Source of the DNA: Mortierella sp. BCC40632
Taxonomy: Eukaryota > Mortierellomycota > Mortierellomycetes > Mortierellales > Mortierellaceae
Assembly (NCBI GenBank): GCA_011634665.1
Contig: WAEK01000020.1
Span: 322,001 to 386,000 of the forward strand
Length of the DNA: 64,000 bases
Direction of reading: 5' to 3'
Part shown: one piece after another, positions 24,001-36,375 of the stretch
How the letters are laid out: each line of letters opens with the position of its first letter
How positions within the stretch are numbered: position 1 is the stretch's first letter
Made by a program: the position numbers and the translations under genes
Notes under the pieces: model-generated
Database searches by the model: none
Seen by the model: the letters and a program-made list of their open reading frames with translations, nothing else
Told to the model about the DNA's origin: nothing

Positions 24001-24802
24001 TCATCCCCGTCAGTGACGAGGATGCAAAATTCATCTTTGGAGGCCCGAGAACGATACGATCTACAAAGGCGCCCAAGAGTAGAGATAATAACAATAACAA
24101 CGATAATAAAAATGATCCAACTCGTCAGTAATAGCTCGCCATTTTCCAGATCTAGGCTGCAGTTTTTACGCTCATTGAAATATGGATTATCCTGTTCAGG
24201 CTAACCTGGCATTGCTGCTTTGCTGTTGATTCGGGCGGTCCAGGAAAAGAAAGGCGGCGACGAGATCGAGCAGGGGGATATTGAGTACAAAAAATACAAA
24301 AAAAGACTGGGTTAATCTCCACAGTTCGTCTGACGGATCGAGAAAGCGGGGAGGAGGGGGAGGAAGAAGAAGAGGAGGCATGACGTTCGCAGCTTCAAAA
24401 GGAGCAGCATGGTGCTAGCCAATCCAATGTACCTTGGAGTCCTGCGGGGGCTACTGCTTGCATCTGACTCTTCCTTTGTGATCTCGCTATTAGTGTTTTG
24501 GATAGGGGGTAGCCAGATAGTTTGATATAATAAAGGAGAGTCAGTGTTCGGTTCCTCTCTGCACAAATCACAACCCAGCGCCCCACTCAGCATCGCATCC
24601 TGCTGCAACGAAGGAGTTAACTTTGTGCATACCCAAACCAGACGCTTGTCGGCGGGAGAGCTTCAGGTCTCTCGACTAAAGGGCTCTTGGCACATTCCAA
24701 CAGGAACTCGCGCGAATACCGAATGACTTGATTGGGTTGATGGTTGTTGTTGGTCCCATCTGTAGCCCCTGTCGACAGGGGCTGCGATGGTTTCGTACTC
24801 AT
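21056..24802 (-). CDS. 4E-T (eIF4E transporter, EIF4ENIF1) homologue
   Basis: Cap-binding-protein partner that moves eIF4E into P-bodies and represses translation. Eight exons: 24802-24633, 24486-24433, 24222-24206, 24060-23957, 23816-23627, 23535-22583, 22478-21278, 21147-21056; 926 aa, with 2781 coding bases dividing by three. Seen: canonical eIF4E-binding motif YSREFLL at residues 29-35 (Y-x4-L-hydrophobic), then family blocks DRIVLGPPKMNFASSS, APEWMSYNP, GSRFARFF and ADILETMMG. The second half is Q-, P- and G-rich and disordered, as in animal 4E-T. Exon 3 is only 17 nt; leaving it out breaks frame between TP and DRIVLG. The start ATG is the first in frame and is close to the motif as in the family. 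Low-complexity AAC/ATA repeats lie in the 5' leader. Confidence 0.88.
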
Positions 24803-26731
24803 TTTTTTCCGGCGCGCAGGCTTGGAGAGGACGTCTGGACAATTGCAGCAAAGGCGAGAATGAGAATGAGAACAACAACAACAACAACAATAGTAATAAT
24901 AACAATAACAACAACAATAAAAAAAAGGACACGAATGCGTGGAAAGATGGGTCAGGCAGAAACAAAGAGCTGATCCCAGGCACAGGCCAAATCTAATGTA
25001 CTCGTCCCAGGCGAGCCTAATGGGGCACCTGGTGCATCGACAAAGCAAGGAGTCATCATGATCATCCTGAGGCATTGCTTCTGCTGAGCTATAGACGCTG
25101 AGCTGCAATGAAGTAGAGTTGTCCAAGGTGGTTGTGTGCCCAAGGTGCATGATGTGGTGGGCGGCAGACGGGTGGTCATCGCGATCGCCATCATCGATGC
25201 TGCAAACCCCATCCAAAGGCTCTCTGTCATGTTGCATCGAGGACAAAGTCCGAAAAGGTTCAGCTGGTTTACCTACAGGGATGTCGATCTGAGGGCGAGG
25301 TTGAGCGAGGCGAGTGTTGTCAGTTGAGAGACGACGATGGGTAGAGCAAAGTTGGTTGGGATGGGCTAGAGCCGAGAATGTGAGTGTGGATGGATGAATG
25401 GGATGAATGAATGGGATGAATGAATAGATGCAGAGAAAAGGAGAACGATGCACTCTTGTTGCTGCTACGTCACGAGGGCGGGGCGGAGAGAGTGAGCAAG
25501 TCCTGCATCAAATGGCCCAGGCCAAAGGTTCACTCACTGCCAACGACGGCTTGTCCCGTATCAGCATCGGCGTCGGCGTCGGCGTCGGCATCGGCATTGG
25601 CATCTTTCCAGCTAAGCATCCTCTCCTTCACAACTCATGGACTGGCTGGTTCGACACTTCCTTGCAAGAGATCCAGCACCAATAGCTGAGGACCGTCGCT
25701 CAAGGAACTCAGAACCAAAGATACTTGCTCTCTGGACTTTTGGGGACGGGCACACACAAAGTCCCTTCCTCCCATAAAGCCTGATCCACGTTACTGCCCC
25801 TCCTCCTCCCCTCCTCCCTACCTCCACTCCCAAATGGATGATCATCTCAGACTCTGGTTCTGTCCTTGAAGACGAGTACCGTTTGATCATAGACTCTGGA
25901 TCGTATTCCTAACCTTGGTTGTGATCGACTGCCAACTGTCCTCTCTCTGGCAAGGAGGCAAATCTGTATGGGAGAATGAGACCAACAAGAGCAGCCGCCT
26001 ATTGTGAAGCACCCAACTACCCCACCCCAACCTGGATTTACATGCTAAGCACCTTTTTTTTTCTTCTCTCGAAAATTGTATGCAAAAAAAACGTCTTTGC
26101 TGCAATCTTGAATGGTACCTCACATACCATTCTCTCCTTTCCTGTTCTCCCAATAAATCTCTGCATGCATCGGGGGGGGGAGGAGAGAAGGAAGGGCATT
26201 TCGAGTATGAACAAAAAAAAAAAAAAAAACGAGATTTGTGGGACCATCGTGTTTGTCTAAAAGGCACTCTCTAGGATGCCACTCTAGACCCAGATCTTCA
26301 AACGATCATAGCCTAGCCACGAGTATTGAGTGAACAAGTCAGGGACTATCGACAGTCTGATACGATCAACTCCAACTAGTTGAGGTTGTCTCGCTTTGCC
26401 CTCTCCTTGGAATGCGGTATCCTCAAGAAAGCAATCCGAAAGAATGGGACGCTTGAGTCCCAAAGTCGCTGCAGCTCTTTAGACATGCAGATGAGGCTTT
26501 AGACAATGTAGACTAAATTGAAAACACTCAATTACCCTCCTCTGCCAAAATCCGGAAAGGAATGCCCTGGATCCTTTGTGTGTGTATGTGTGTGTGTGGC
26601 TATTTTTCATTTTTCTTCATTTTTTTTGTCCTTACTTGTATGATACTATTTGGCTATTGTAGTTGTATATTGGACTGGTGCCTACTGTGAACTCGTATGG
26701 TGGGATCCAATCTTTCCCTGCTCTGAGAGTG
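24803..26731. other. Intergenic: 4E-T promoter and 3' flank of UBC8
   Basis: 1.9 kb. Contains (AAC/AAT)n at 24868-24920, GGATGAATG repeats at 25385-25425 and a GGCGTC/GGCATC hexamer repeat at 25562-25605. Open frames here are in repeats or unsupported. No RNA gene recognised. Confidence 0.5.
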
Positions 26732-27608
26732 TTACAGCTCCAGATCAATGTGGTCCTCATCGTCATCTTCCAAAGAGGCGATGGAGCTCTTGTCGTCCTC
26801 TGATGAGCTCTCGTCTGTCGCGGCATCAGCAGCCTCCTTTGTGGCGAACCGTAAAACATATTCTAATACCAAAAGGACAATCGTTGGGGCTGATTAGTAT
26901 ACTTGATATGCAAGTGCGCCGAGAAGATGAGTAATCGAGCACGGTCAACCACAGTGGGTTACACTTGCCTTTTACTTTGCTTTCATATCCGGATGCCTCA
27001 CGCATCAGCATCGATGCAGCCTCGCCATTCAGGGGATCTGTCGGGTTAGGATACCGCAAAAGCTGAGGCAGGAATGACTCAAAGATGTTGACCATATCTA
27101 CAATAAGGAGAAGTAGATCAAAGAGACAAGGGTAGACGTTAGCCACTGCCTCCTCGATGCAGCCCAAATTACAAAAAAGAAAACAAGAGCAAGCAGCGGT
27201 CTCCTCCAGCTGGATCAATGGCAAAGAGAAGATTGGGCTGGTAAGAGTATCCTGTACCGAACATTGGACTCCAGGTTTGGTTGATAACATCCAGGCACAC
27301 CGATCCGCTCCTATTTAAGGCGATTGTACAAAAGGATATATTGGGGTCAGTTCTCTGTTGCTTTCGCCCTGTCGCGCACAATGCCAGTCTTCTCCCTTTT
27401 CTCTTCCTGTGTTGACAATAATGCAGTACGGACTGGAAAAAGAAAAGCCCCCCTCTCTCTCTCCACACTCCCTTTCAATGATCTAAGGTGAGGAAAACAA
27501 TGGTCATATTCCACATATCCCTTCTAATGACTCGTGCCCTATGGGTAGAGAGAGGTCGGGCGACAATGATGCAACAGCTAATAAGGTTGCAAGGGGATAG
27601 GAGGTTTC

Positions 27609-27644
<36 letters not shown>

Positions 27645-27921
27645 CGGGGGGGGAGAAAAGAGAGAAGGGGTATAGATGGGGCTTCCTTTTAGCCACAAGG
27701 GTAACCAAACACTTACACCTCATCGATATTGGGATGGAAGATCTTGTTCATAAAGCCAATGGATGGGGACTTGTATGGATACTGATCAGGCAACTCCACA
27801 TGGACTCTCCAGACGCCTCCAGCAAAGGGAGCTTTTTAAATATTATATTTTTTTTTTTCCACGGATTTCGGGTGAAAGAGACGGTTAGTTGAACGAACCT
27901 CCAATCCTCCATCCTTGATTG

Positions 27922-27954
<33 letters not shown>

Positions 27955-28335
27955 TCTCTCTCTCTCTTTTGATGAAGCCTGTTGTGTATTGTGTTCCTTA
28001 CTGTCATTAGGTCCATGGAACCGGACATAGAATTCCTGCATGTTGTCATTGACCAGAGTCACTTCATAGTCGCTCATCAGCCTATAGAGAGATACAAGCA
28101 TGCAAAAGCCAGATAGAAGGAGCAGGCAGGTGAGCAGGGGAGAACAAAAGGACTACAGGGTGCAATCCATGAAGCTTGCAGACAGAATGTGCAGCAGGAG
28201 GACAAGGAAAAATGGCTGCTGAGGAGAACTCCAGATGTGTTGGAATGCGGCTATATATATTGCGCAGAAATGCGCGAATTATCCTCCTTACAGCTTCATG
28301 ACATCGGTTTCGATTCTTCTTCGTGGTGATGACAT
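26732..28335 (-). CDS. UBC8: Ubiquitin-conjugating enzyme E2, Ubc8/UBE2H type
   Basis: E2 enzyme; yeast Ubc8 works with the GID/CTLH ligase on gluconeogenic enzymes. Six exons: 28335-28292, 28081-28002, 27831-27717, 27310-27258, 27097-26969, 26862-26732; 183 aa. Seen: [19 protein letters not shown] start typical of the subfamily, KIFHPNID with the HPN motif, catalytic cysteine at about 85 in [15 protein letters not shown], and an acidic serine-rich tail SSSEDDKSS ending DHIDLEL. The fifth intron (26968-26863) starts with GC (GGCAAGT), not GT; only this junction gives the conserved [15 protein letters not shown]. Introns 2 and 3 carry long T runs on the coding strand. Confidence 0.95.
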
Positions 28336-28747
28336 GGTGAGTAGGTAGCCTGGGGAGGGGAGGGGAGGAAGAGTAAATGAGGAAGGTAATAACAGGGAGT
28401 GTGTGTGTGACCAAAGGGTATGGGGTGAAGTATTGTCTGGAGAAAGGGTTGAGAAAGGGTTGAGGGGAAAGAGAGAAAGAGAGAAAGAGAGAAAGAGAGA
28501 AAAGAGAAAGAAAAAAAAAAACGTCTTCGCCTGACAGTGACTTGAGAGCAGAGAACGCACCAATGGGCACAAAGTTCTCAGGTATGCGTCTTACTGAACT
28601 GGCACTGGCATGACCCACCGCCTCTTCTCTCGCTCGTTTGCTCGCACTCCTCATCCCTCGAACCAAGATAGAGTCCTCCCCCCCTCCCCGTGGTCACCTC
28701 TTCTACAACCCCACAAACACCGCTTTCCATCAACACACAGACACAAG

Positions 28748-28785
<38 letters not shown>

Positions 28786-28801
28786 CGATCTCTACCTCTC
28801 T

Positions 28802-28839
<38 letters not shown>

Positions 28840-28938
28840 TCATCGATACACAATCTCGTCATTTACGAGCATATTGTTCGCAGAACCTCAAAGTCAGCCT
28901 TTTTAGCTTTTATTGAATTACAGATGTCAAGAGAACAT
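28336..28938. other. UBC8 promoter / eS4 3' flank with microsatellites
   Basis: Holds GA tracts at 28470-28512, an (AC)n tract at about 28750-28783 and a 32-base T run at 28807-28838. No gene supported. Confidence 0.6.
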
Positions 28939-30918
28939 TTAGTTGGCAGCAGCGCGGCGACGGTCACGCTCCTCAGCGATGGTGAGCTTAACACCCTTGT
29001 TCTTGGGCAGCGAGACCCAAGGCTTGTTACCCTCGCCAATGACGAAAACGTTGGAGAGACGGGTGGCGAACTGGCGGTCGAGAACGTCCTTGATGTGGAC
29101 AATATCGAAACCACCAACGTGACGCTCACGGTGGGTGATGACACCGACACGGCCAGTGTTACGACCACCGGTGACCATAGCAACGTTGCCAACCTCGAAC
29201 TTGACAAACTCGTTGAACTTGCCAGTCTCAAGGTCGAGCTTGACGGTGTCGTTGACCTTGATCAAGGGATCGGGGTAACGGAGGGTGCGGCCATCGTGGG
29301 TGACAACGAATGGGATACCCTTGGCACCAAGCTGAACCTTCTTGACCTTGCAGAGCTTGTACTTGGCCTCCTCAGCGGTGATGCGGTGGATGGTGAAGCG
29401 ACCCTTGGTGTCGTAGACAAGACGGAAGTTCTCACCGGTCTTCTCGATGGAGATGACATCCATGAAGCCAGCGGGGAAGGTGGTGTCAGTGCGAACCTTG
29501 CCATCAACCTTGATGAGACGCTGCATGAGGATGGACTGGACCTCCTTGCCGTTGAGGGCATACTTGAGGCGGTTGCGCATCAAGATGATCAAAGGCAAGC
29601 ACTCACGGAGCTTGTGGGGACCGGTGGAGGGTCTGGGGGCCTACAAAATCGTCGAAATCAGACAACATAGGAATAAAGAGAACATGTCAGCAAACGAGCG
29701 ACCAGTCAACCATGGTTCTCATTGATAGGGTGGTCCTGGAACTGAGTGTTTGTCGATAAACTCGTTGTTCAATGGGGAAAAAAATATTGTCGTCAATGAT
29801 GCTCTAGGAGCAGACACTGTCGAGTCGACTCAAAGCTCCTTTGGGCCTTGCTGTCAGTTCCATGAGTTGTCGCCATTTTCAGATGTTTAAAAAAAAAAAG
29901 GCCTAAAAGCTCTTTCTACGCACTCAATAGTTTGGACGATCATTGTCTCACGCTATCTAGAGCATGCTCTCGCGTGTTTGAAAGGCTTGTCGAGTAATAG
30001 TGTCGCTTCTGTTGGTCCAGTTCCGACGCAATAGTCTGGGCGTCTATAAAATAGCTGGCTGTGGTAAAGTAGTTTGCGGTATTGGTGCTGTTGTTGGGTA
30101 AGGTTGGTTCCTTTTGGTGCTGAGGCTTAAAGGGCTTGGATAGTGCGATGTGTTGTTCACCCATGACAGAAATAGATTGCAACAAGCAATTCTGTCTGTC
30201 TCAAAGGCGAAGATGATGTGTTGGTCCGTTGGCTCCTTGCTGTCCATTAAAACAAAAGGGTAAGGAAAAGGAAAAGAAAAAAAAAAGGTCCGCCCCTCCA
30301 AATGGAGCATCCAACGTACATAAGTGCCGGTGAGCTTGTCCAGCATCCAATGCTTGGGGGCATTGAGACGCTTCAAGTGCTTTTTGGGACCACGAGCCTA
30401 TTCAGAATTGTCGAGTAAGAGGAATGCGCACATCGCAGTTAGAGACTGAAATCCGCAACATGAGATCATGATTCTCCAAAGGTGCCGAGATGTCTGGTGC
30501 TAGCTGTCCTGGTCTAATCTCGCTGAAAAAAAAAAAAAAAAACAAAAAGGGTCCTGATAGATTCTTTGGCGTCGACTATCAATGAACTCTCTTTTTTTTT
30601 CTCTGCTAGAAGTCGTCCTTGATGATTGATGTTCATGGTTGGCGATGAAAGGGAAGAGGGAGGCTGACAAAGGTGTGATGATGGCGCCCCCGGTCAAAAC
30701 TCAAACGTCCACCTCCAAAGTTTCAACCCTGACGCCTTGACCAGGGGGTCCATTTGTTAGTGTTGCCAAGATCCATGGTTTCCCGCATAAATAAACCGAT
30801 GGATCGATAGTGTCCCCAGAACGATGGATGTGTCGAAAGGCTATGTCCGCTGGATGGGTTGGAATCCAGCAATATGATTGGCCAGCGGCGCACCCGGCAC
30901 AGATAGTATATGTACCAT
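28939..30918 (-). CDS. RPS4: 40S ribosomal protein eS4
   Basis: Small-subunit ribosomal protein of the RPS4 family. Certain exons: 30397-30320 ([20 protein letters not shown]...GTY) and 29640-28939 ([14 protein letters not shown]... to [10 protein letters not shown]). Both have phase 0 at their edges, so the first exon must deliver just the initiator ATG; the product is then 260 aa, the family's usual size. I propose ATG 30918-30916, directly followed by GTACAT, as the first exon; this is weakly supported. S4/KOW features seen: [20 protein letters not shown] near the C-terminus. Introns are unusually long (about 679 and 518 nt), common for ribosomal protein genes. Codon use is strongly biased to C/G-ending codons, as expected for high expression, which also creates a long antisense shadow frame. 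Confidence 0.93.
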
Positions 30919-31059
30919 TTTGTGGATGTTTTTAAAAGGAAGGATTCAACCCAGTGTGGGCTCGCAGGACAGTTTTACGGACAAATTTCTGAGGCTTAGC
31001 TCCAGATCAAAAAGGACACGAACAAACAGGCAAGTTCATTGAGATGGTTCAGAGTGAAT

Positions 31060-31219
31060 CTATGAAACTGGAATCGATTGACGCGCCATCCCCTGGTAGT
31101 GTACCAAAGAGACGTCGTCCTCGTCATCTTCATCCTCACCACTAAGCGCGTCCTGTGGAGCAGACTGGATTGAGAGACTATTCAGGGTATCAGAGCGGGA
31201 CCCTATTACTTGGTGCTGG

Positions 31220-31260
<41 letters not shown>

Positions 31261-34200
31261 TTGTTGTTGTAGTTGTTGTAGCTGTTGTTGCTGTAGTAGG
31301 TATTGTTCTTGAAGACATTGGTCCTCATCCGAGTCTTCATAAGAGTGTGAGCGCTCAGGGCTCCTGTTGCCTCCTCTGATAGCCCCTTCTTCACCTCCTG
31401 CTGTAGTTATGTCAGCTTGTGGACCCCCAGTATGGTCATGGCTCTGCCTGCCATGTCCTGGATGCCCAGAGCTAGAATGCGGTTCGCCTGACTGGTGCAT
31501 AGGAGGCGTGCCGTGTCCAACGCCCTGGTTCATGTGGTATTTCTGCTGGATCTCATATTCGGGGGCTTTCACTATCCGCTCGGACGTCTTGGCGGGGCTA
31601 CGATTAGAGTTCTTCTTCTTTTGGCTCTTCCTCTTCTTTGTCTTCAGCTTGGATTTTGAGCCCTTCCCATCATCGTGCGACCCGGAACCTTCGCCAGATT
31701 GCTGGCCTTGTTGCTGTGCCTGCATTTCCTGTTGCTTCTGTAAATCGGCCTGTTGTTGAAGCTGCTGCTGCTGAATCACGCCCAGATACCAGAACATCAT
31801 GTTGGAAATCAGCACTTGCTCATGTAATGGTCGTCGGGGGTTGGCCAGCTTGACATGAGAGAGACGGTAAATAGCTCGCTCCACATGGATTGGGAACCGG
31901 TTGTAATTGCTGTATTTGGGCCTACTAGACACACTGGGTTTCCCTGCTGATCCTTCCGTCGTGGCTGTGTGAGTAGCCTCGGTGGTCGCTGATTGGGCTT
32001 TGGTAGTCGCTTTGCCGTTTCGCGAAAACAACAGCGAGAGGGTCGATTGCTTCTTGACCGTAGCATCAGTTGTTGAAGAAATCTGGGTATTATTGTCTGT
32101 TGTATGCGACGTCTGTTGCGTTTGAGCAGCAGCCTTAACTGGGTTTGGCCCATTGGCCGGCGTAGCGGCATTCGAAGGTTGCTCTGCCGGCTTCTCGCCA
32201 CCCTTTTCCTTTCCCCAAAGCCATGACCAAGTGGACGGCTTTTTAGAGTGTCCTGAGGAGCCTTGACTGGGGTGCTTGGGTTTGGTCGAATGCTGACCTG
32301 GATGTGAATTGGGTCTCGGTGCGCTGGATGATTGAGAGGCGGGTTGCTGCAAGAGGTTTTGAGTCAGTTTGACGGGGGGTGGGATGGGATAGCTTACAGA
32401 AAAGTTATCCGGCTTTTCTCTTCTATCGTTTTCTGGGCCCTCTGTCGTAAAGCGTGCCGTTAGGATGTTCTCTGGTGGAACGGAAGCGCCTTTCTTATGA
32501 TCGACAGCGCTCTCTGTCTCTTTCCTCTGTTGCTCCAGTAACTGGGGCTCAATATAGGTGGTGATGGTGGGTTTAGAAGCATCTCGGAGGGTTGATACAA
32601 ATCGCTTGACAGGCGCAGGCTCAGTTTCACTTTTACTCTTGATAGAATCGTCGGGTGTTGAAGGTGAAGGTGTTGGTATAAGAGGTGAAGGAGCAGAAGG
32701 CAGAGTTGAGGAAGTTGATGGTAGTGGCAAGGGGCCCGGATCCACAAGGGACACTGCTGTGTATTCTCCATCTGCGTTGACGGTCTGTCGAAGTCGTGAT
32801 ACATCTGTCTTTGTGTCGTTGGAGGCGGTAGAGTTTCGTCGGATCTTGGTGCGTGCACTTCGACGCAGCAAGGAGAGCCCTCCTCGTTCCAGGCCACCGT
32901 GTCTCTTTGCTACTATTAGATCCTCTTCGACTCCATCTGTAGGTTGAAGATCTCCTAAGGTCCAAGTAATAGATACCGAATCAAGGGCAATTAGCATCCA
33001 AAAAGAACTGAATTCAAAGAGAAAATGAATAGACCAGGCATGATTTTTTGCACCTACTATTGGAGGACTGGACTGAGAGACTGACACTTCGTCGAAGAGA
33101 AGTTCTTGTTTTCAGAGGTGGCTCGCCCATTTGCTCTAAAGGAACTGAAAACACTCCAGACAAAAAGTCTAGGTCACTCTCCTCCTCCTTGGTTGGCTCA
33201 GCAGGCTTTGGAGCGTCACTGGTCTGATCGTCGTGGTCGTCTTCTGGGTTGTACTGTGAGGACAAGACAGATTTTCGCCGTGTAATTGAAGAATTTCGCG
33301 AAGAGACGATCCCGCTGGTCTTGTTGGCATCGACGCCATGCCTCGTTAGCCATCTGTTGTACTCATTTGGGGCAATCTCTGGATGAAGATGGAACGGAAC
33401 CTGAAGGCGTGGTGTGGCCGTGGGTTAGCATCGGTCATGAGCGTGAAATAGAGATACCATTTGAATGGAACAGCCCATGTATGTCCTATGTGCACTTACC
33501 CAGAAGAGATGAGAGGGGTCCTTTGTTTCTATCTGTACTTCCTTCATGTCTTCCTGGGCCTCACTAGAATCGGGCAAGAGTGCCGACGATGACTCGACCT
33601 GAGCGTCCTGTGGTATCGCAGCATGGTCAGCAAGGAACATGCTTTGCCGCTTCGAGCTCGAGACCCTTCTGCTGAGGACGGTCGATGGATGTTCAGCGAA
33701 AAGAGAGTTGGTGTCGACCCCCAAGCCTCCGGTCTGATTGCTCGAAATGGTATTGAGGAATGGGGATCCAGGGGCAGTCGTTGTATGAGACGAACCCGTC
33801 GCATTTGTCAAACCAGAAGCAAATGTTTCGCGAGGCCCCTGGGAGAGGTCAGATCCCGATTGAAGCAAGTGCCCTGCTTCAGAGGTAGAGCTAGAGCCTG
33901 CAAGACTGGGAGCCGAGGCCGCAGGAGAGGTGGGGGAGGTTGTAGTATCGCTCCCGTTGCTAGTATCGTCGTCGTCGTCTAGAACATCGTTAGGACCAGG
34001 ATGCTAAGCGACAGGTAGAAAGGAAAAAAGGAGAGCGATTGTCAATGACAGAATACAAAAAAAAAAAAAAAAAAAAGGCGACTGTGTGTCCCCATGGGTG
34101 CTCTAAAGATGGACCACGAGATGTCCCCGCCCTTTTGAGGGGTGAAAGCATCAGCCTTGAAGCGGTCTAATTTCTTCAGAGTCTTTGGACGGCTGTCAAG

Positions 34201-34456
34201 GCTTTCCTTGTTTCGTCCTTGGGACCATTCCATAACGTAGTGCCTGTGCCTGGCTAAAGATGATGACAATGATTACCTCCGGGCATTCTGATGACGAGGG
34301 GCCAGATTCGAACATGAGGCCGTCGATTGCAATCGCCTCCCGTCTCTGTCGGGCCATGACGCTGTCGGTGGATTGCTTTCTAGAACGGACCACTCCTTCG
34401 TCTATCAGCCTTGGTTCCGAAAGGTCGAGATGCAGCAGTAGTTCTTCGTTGGACAT
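31060..34456 (-). CDS. ZDS1: Zds-family protein (Zds_C domain), polarity/PP2A regulator
   Basis: Zds proteins control PP2A-Cdc55, polarity and mitotic exit in yeasts. Exons: 34456-34277, 34003-33500, 33400-33058, 32951-31060; 972 aa, phases close. Seen: conserved LFWVPFHLHPEIAPNEYNRW and RRKSVLSSQ near the middle, and the Zds_C helix block RFPIHVERAIYRLSHVKLAN followed by RRPLHEQVLISNMMFWYL at about 693-740. Between them the chain is disordered, with a WSWLWGKEKGG patch. A lysine-rich KSKLKTKKRKSQKKK follows Zds_C, then a glutamine run coded by CAG/CAA and an acidic GEDEDDEDDVS tail. Intron 1 (274 nt) contains a false 76-codon frame. Exon 4 must begin after the second of two AGs (TTAGGAG). 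Start chosen at MSNEELLLHL; a possible 5' UTR intron lies upstream. Confidence 0.85.
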
Positions 34457-34511
34457 TGGTTCTATAATGGTCGGGGTCGAAGATGGACTCCTCCTGTACA
34501 AGCGGTAGCGG

Positions 34512-34547
<36 letters not shown>

Positions 34548-34829
34548 GAAAGGAGAGTGATGTCCACGCGGTGAGTTTGGTCTGGTGGGGAGTGCCTGAG
34601 ATTGGGGTGGATCCGGAAAGGATTGATGGCGGGAGAGTAAGAAAGACAGAGAGAGAGAGAGAAAGAGAGAAGAAGAATGATGGTGCGCTAATGTTTCCCC
34701 CTGGAGTTGGAAAGCAGAGAGGAGCCCTCTTTAGAGTCGGCGGGATGTCATCCAGCGGCGGCAGAGTTGTGGAAGAGAAAGAATGAAGCGCCAATGTTGT
34801 CTCTTTGGGAAGGGGGGGGGGGGGAGAGG

Positions 34830-34865
<36 letters not shown>

Positions 34866-35155
34866 AAAAAAAGAAGGAAGGAAGGAAAAAGAAAAAGGAC
34901 AGAGGAGCGGAAGATGAGGATGGATGGAGAAGGGAGGAGAGGAGGATGATGATTTTGATGGGGATTGAGAGAAAGAGAAAGAGAGAAAAGAGAGGAGAGA
35001 GAGAGAGAGGAGAGGAGAGAGAAAGAAAAAAGAAGAGATAGTGTGTGTGTGGCAAGTGAGAGTGAGAGTGTGATTGATTGATAGAGAGGCAAGAAGGGAG
35101 AGAAGAAAGAGAGACACAACACACACACAAACTTACACAGGGCGGCACTCTTACT

Positions 35156-35198
<43 letters not shown>

Positions 35199-36155
35199 GG
35201 CCAGAGAAAAAAAATTGGTCTTATTAGCTATTTGACCTTCGCACTTGCCAGGACCGACTCGGTCACTGAACACCAAGGAGCAGCCGAGAAAATCGCCGCA
35301 GGGAATCTGTACCCGGTCCTGCATCCACCTACACTCACTCACTCACTCACTCACCCACTCACCCACTCACCTCCCCCTCTTCTCCTTCATCACCCCTCCC
35401 TTTACCCCATCTGCTTCATCACCAGGAGCACCAAAGATGCAGACATGGACATTGCTATCCAGGACACGGGGGCGTGTACCTGTCCATGGCGCAGAGTTGT
35501 GCCCTTGGGCACACCGCTAAGCAAACAGGAGCAAGCAATTTGTATGCAAACGGGTATCACTCCGCCTTGCCTCGTGAGCTAATGCCTTTAACTAGTACCT
35601 CAAGAGTGGTTGAATATTGCGCTACAGCCCGAGTGCAAGAACCCAGTCTTCCCTTTCTTACTATCTTTCTCTCTCTCTCTCTCTCTCTTGAAAGGAAAGC
35701 AAGGAAGAAAGGGAGTGAGTGTGGGGAAAGAGAAAGAGAGAAAGAATGAAGGGGCGAGAAAGATGGGATGAGATGGAGTTGAGCGAGAGCAATGGGGCGG
35801 AGAATGAGGCATCTCATCGAATAAACCCTGACCTTGCCAATCAATGGAAACATCGCACAGCTGCACGGGCAACAGAAATGGGCGAGACTGGCAAGGATGC
35901 CTGCAGCAAGGCAGCAAGGGCCAAAAGGGAAGCTCCTCTCCGGCAGAGGGCTGTTCTTTTTGCCTAGAGACATGCTGCTGCAGGCCCGCCACAGCACAAT
36001 GGGCCCTTCCTCCACTCTCTGGTGGTCCTACCATGTGTGGGTCAAAGCGACAGCTACTAGGGCGAATGCCTACTTCTGGGCCCAGCTGGGCCCAACAAAA
36101 TTTGTGCGTTTCTCTCGCTCGCTCGTTCGCTCTCTCACTCTCACTCACTCACGCA

Positions 36156-36186
<31 letters not shown>

Positions 36187-36266
36187 ATCTTTCACACTCT
36201 CTCCACAACTCGACTCCATCTTCTCAGATCCGTCGTTGCTTGGCACTTCATTAGCTTTTATTTCCT

Positions 36267-36304
<38 letters not shown>

Positions 36305-36375
36305 ACACTCCACTCCACTCCACTCCATCATCATCTCTTTCACTCTCGCTCTGCAACATCCCCATCTTCCTCCCT
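34457..36375. other. Divergent promoter region, microsatellite-rich
   Basis: 1.9 kb between the Zds gene (-) and TLC gene (+). A runs at 34513-34544 and 35158-35193, GA-rich block 34640-35040, CT tract 36150-36190, T run 36273-36303, and tandem CACTC/CTCA repeats at 35334-35370 and 36310-36328. The acceptor-like TTGTACAG at about 34495 on the minus strand could end a 5' UTR intron of the Zds gene. Frames here are repeat-derived. Confidence 0.5.

Noticed and set aside
25562..25605. GGCGTC/GGCATC tandem hexamers as a coding repeat
   Set aside because: Only short frames pass through, with no start, splice sites or conserved flanks; treated as simple repeat.
28690..29670. 326-codon plus-strand open frame
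   Set aside because: Shadow of the highly biased eS4 gene, extended through a CA and T microsatellite.
29641..30319. Box C/D snoRNA inside eS4 intron 2
   Set aside because: Searched the coding strand by eye for RTGATGA followed by CTGA with a terminal stem; no convincing pair found.
32347..32397. 51-nt in-frame intron candidate in the Zds gene (GTAAGC...TTGCAG)
   Set aside because: Signals are fair, but 51 nt is well below most introns here and the segment is open and in frame, so it is left as coding. RNA reads would decide.
34042..34269. Protein-like 75-codon frame in the Zds gene region
   Set aside because: It sits inside a phase-0 intron (34004-34276) that joins SSSECPE to HPGPND cleanly and has no usable splice sites of its own.
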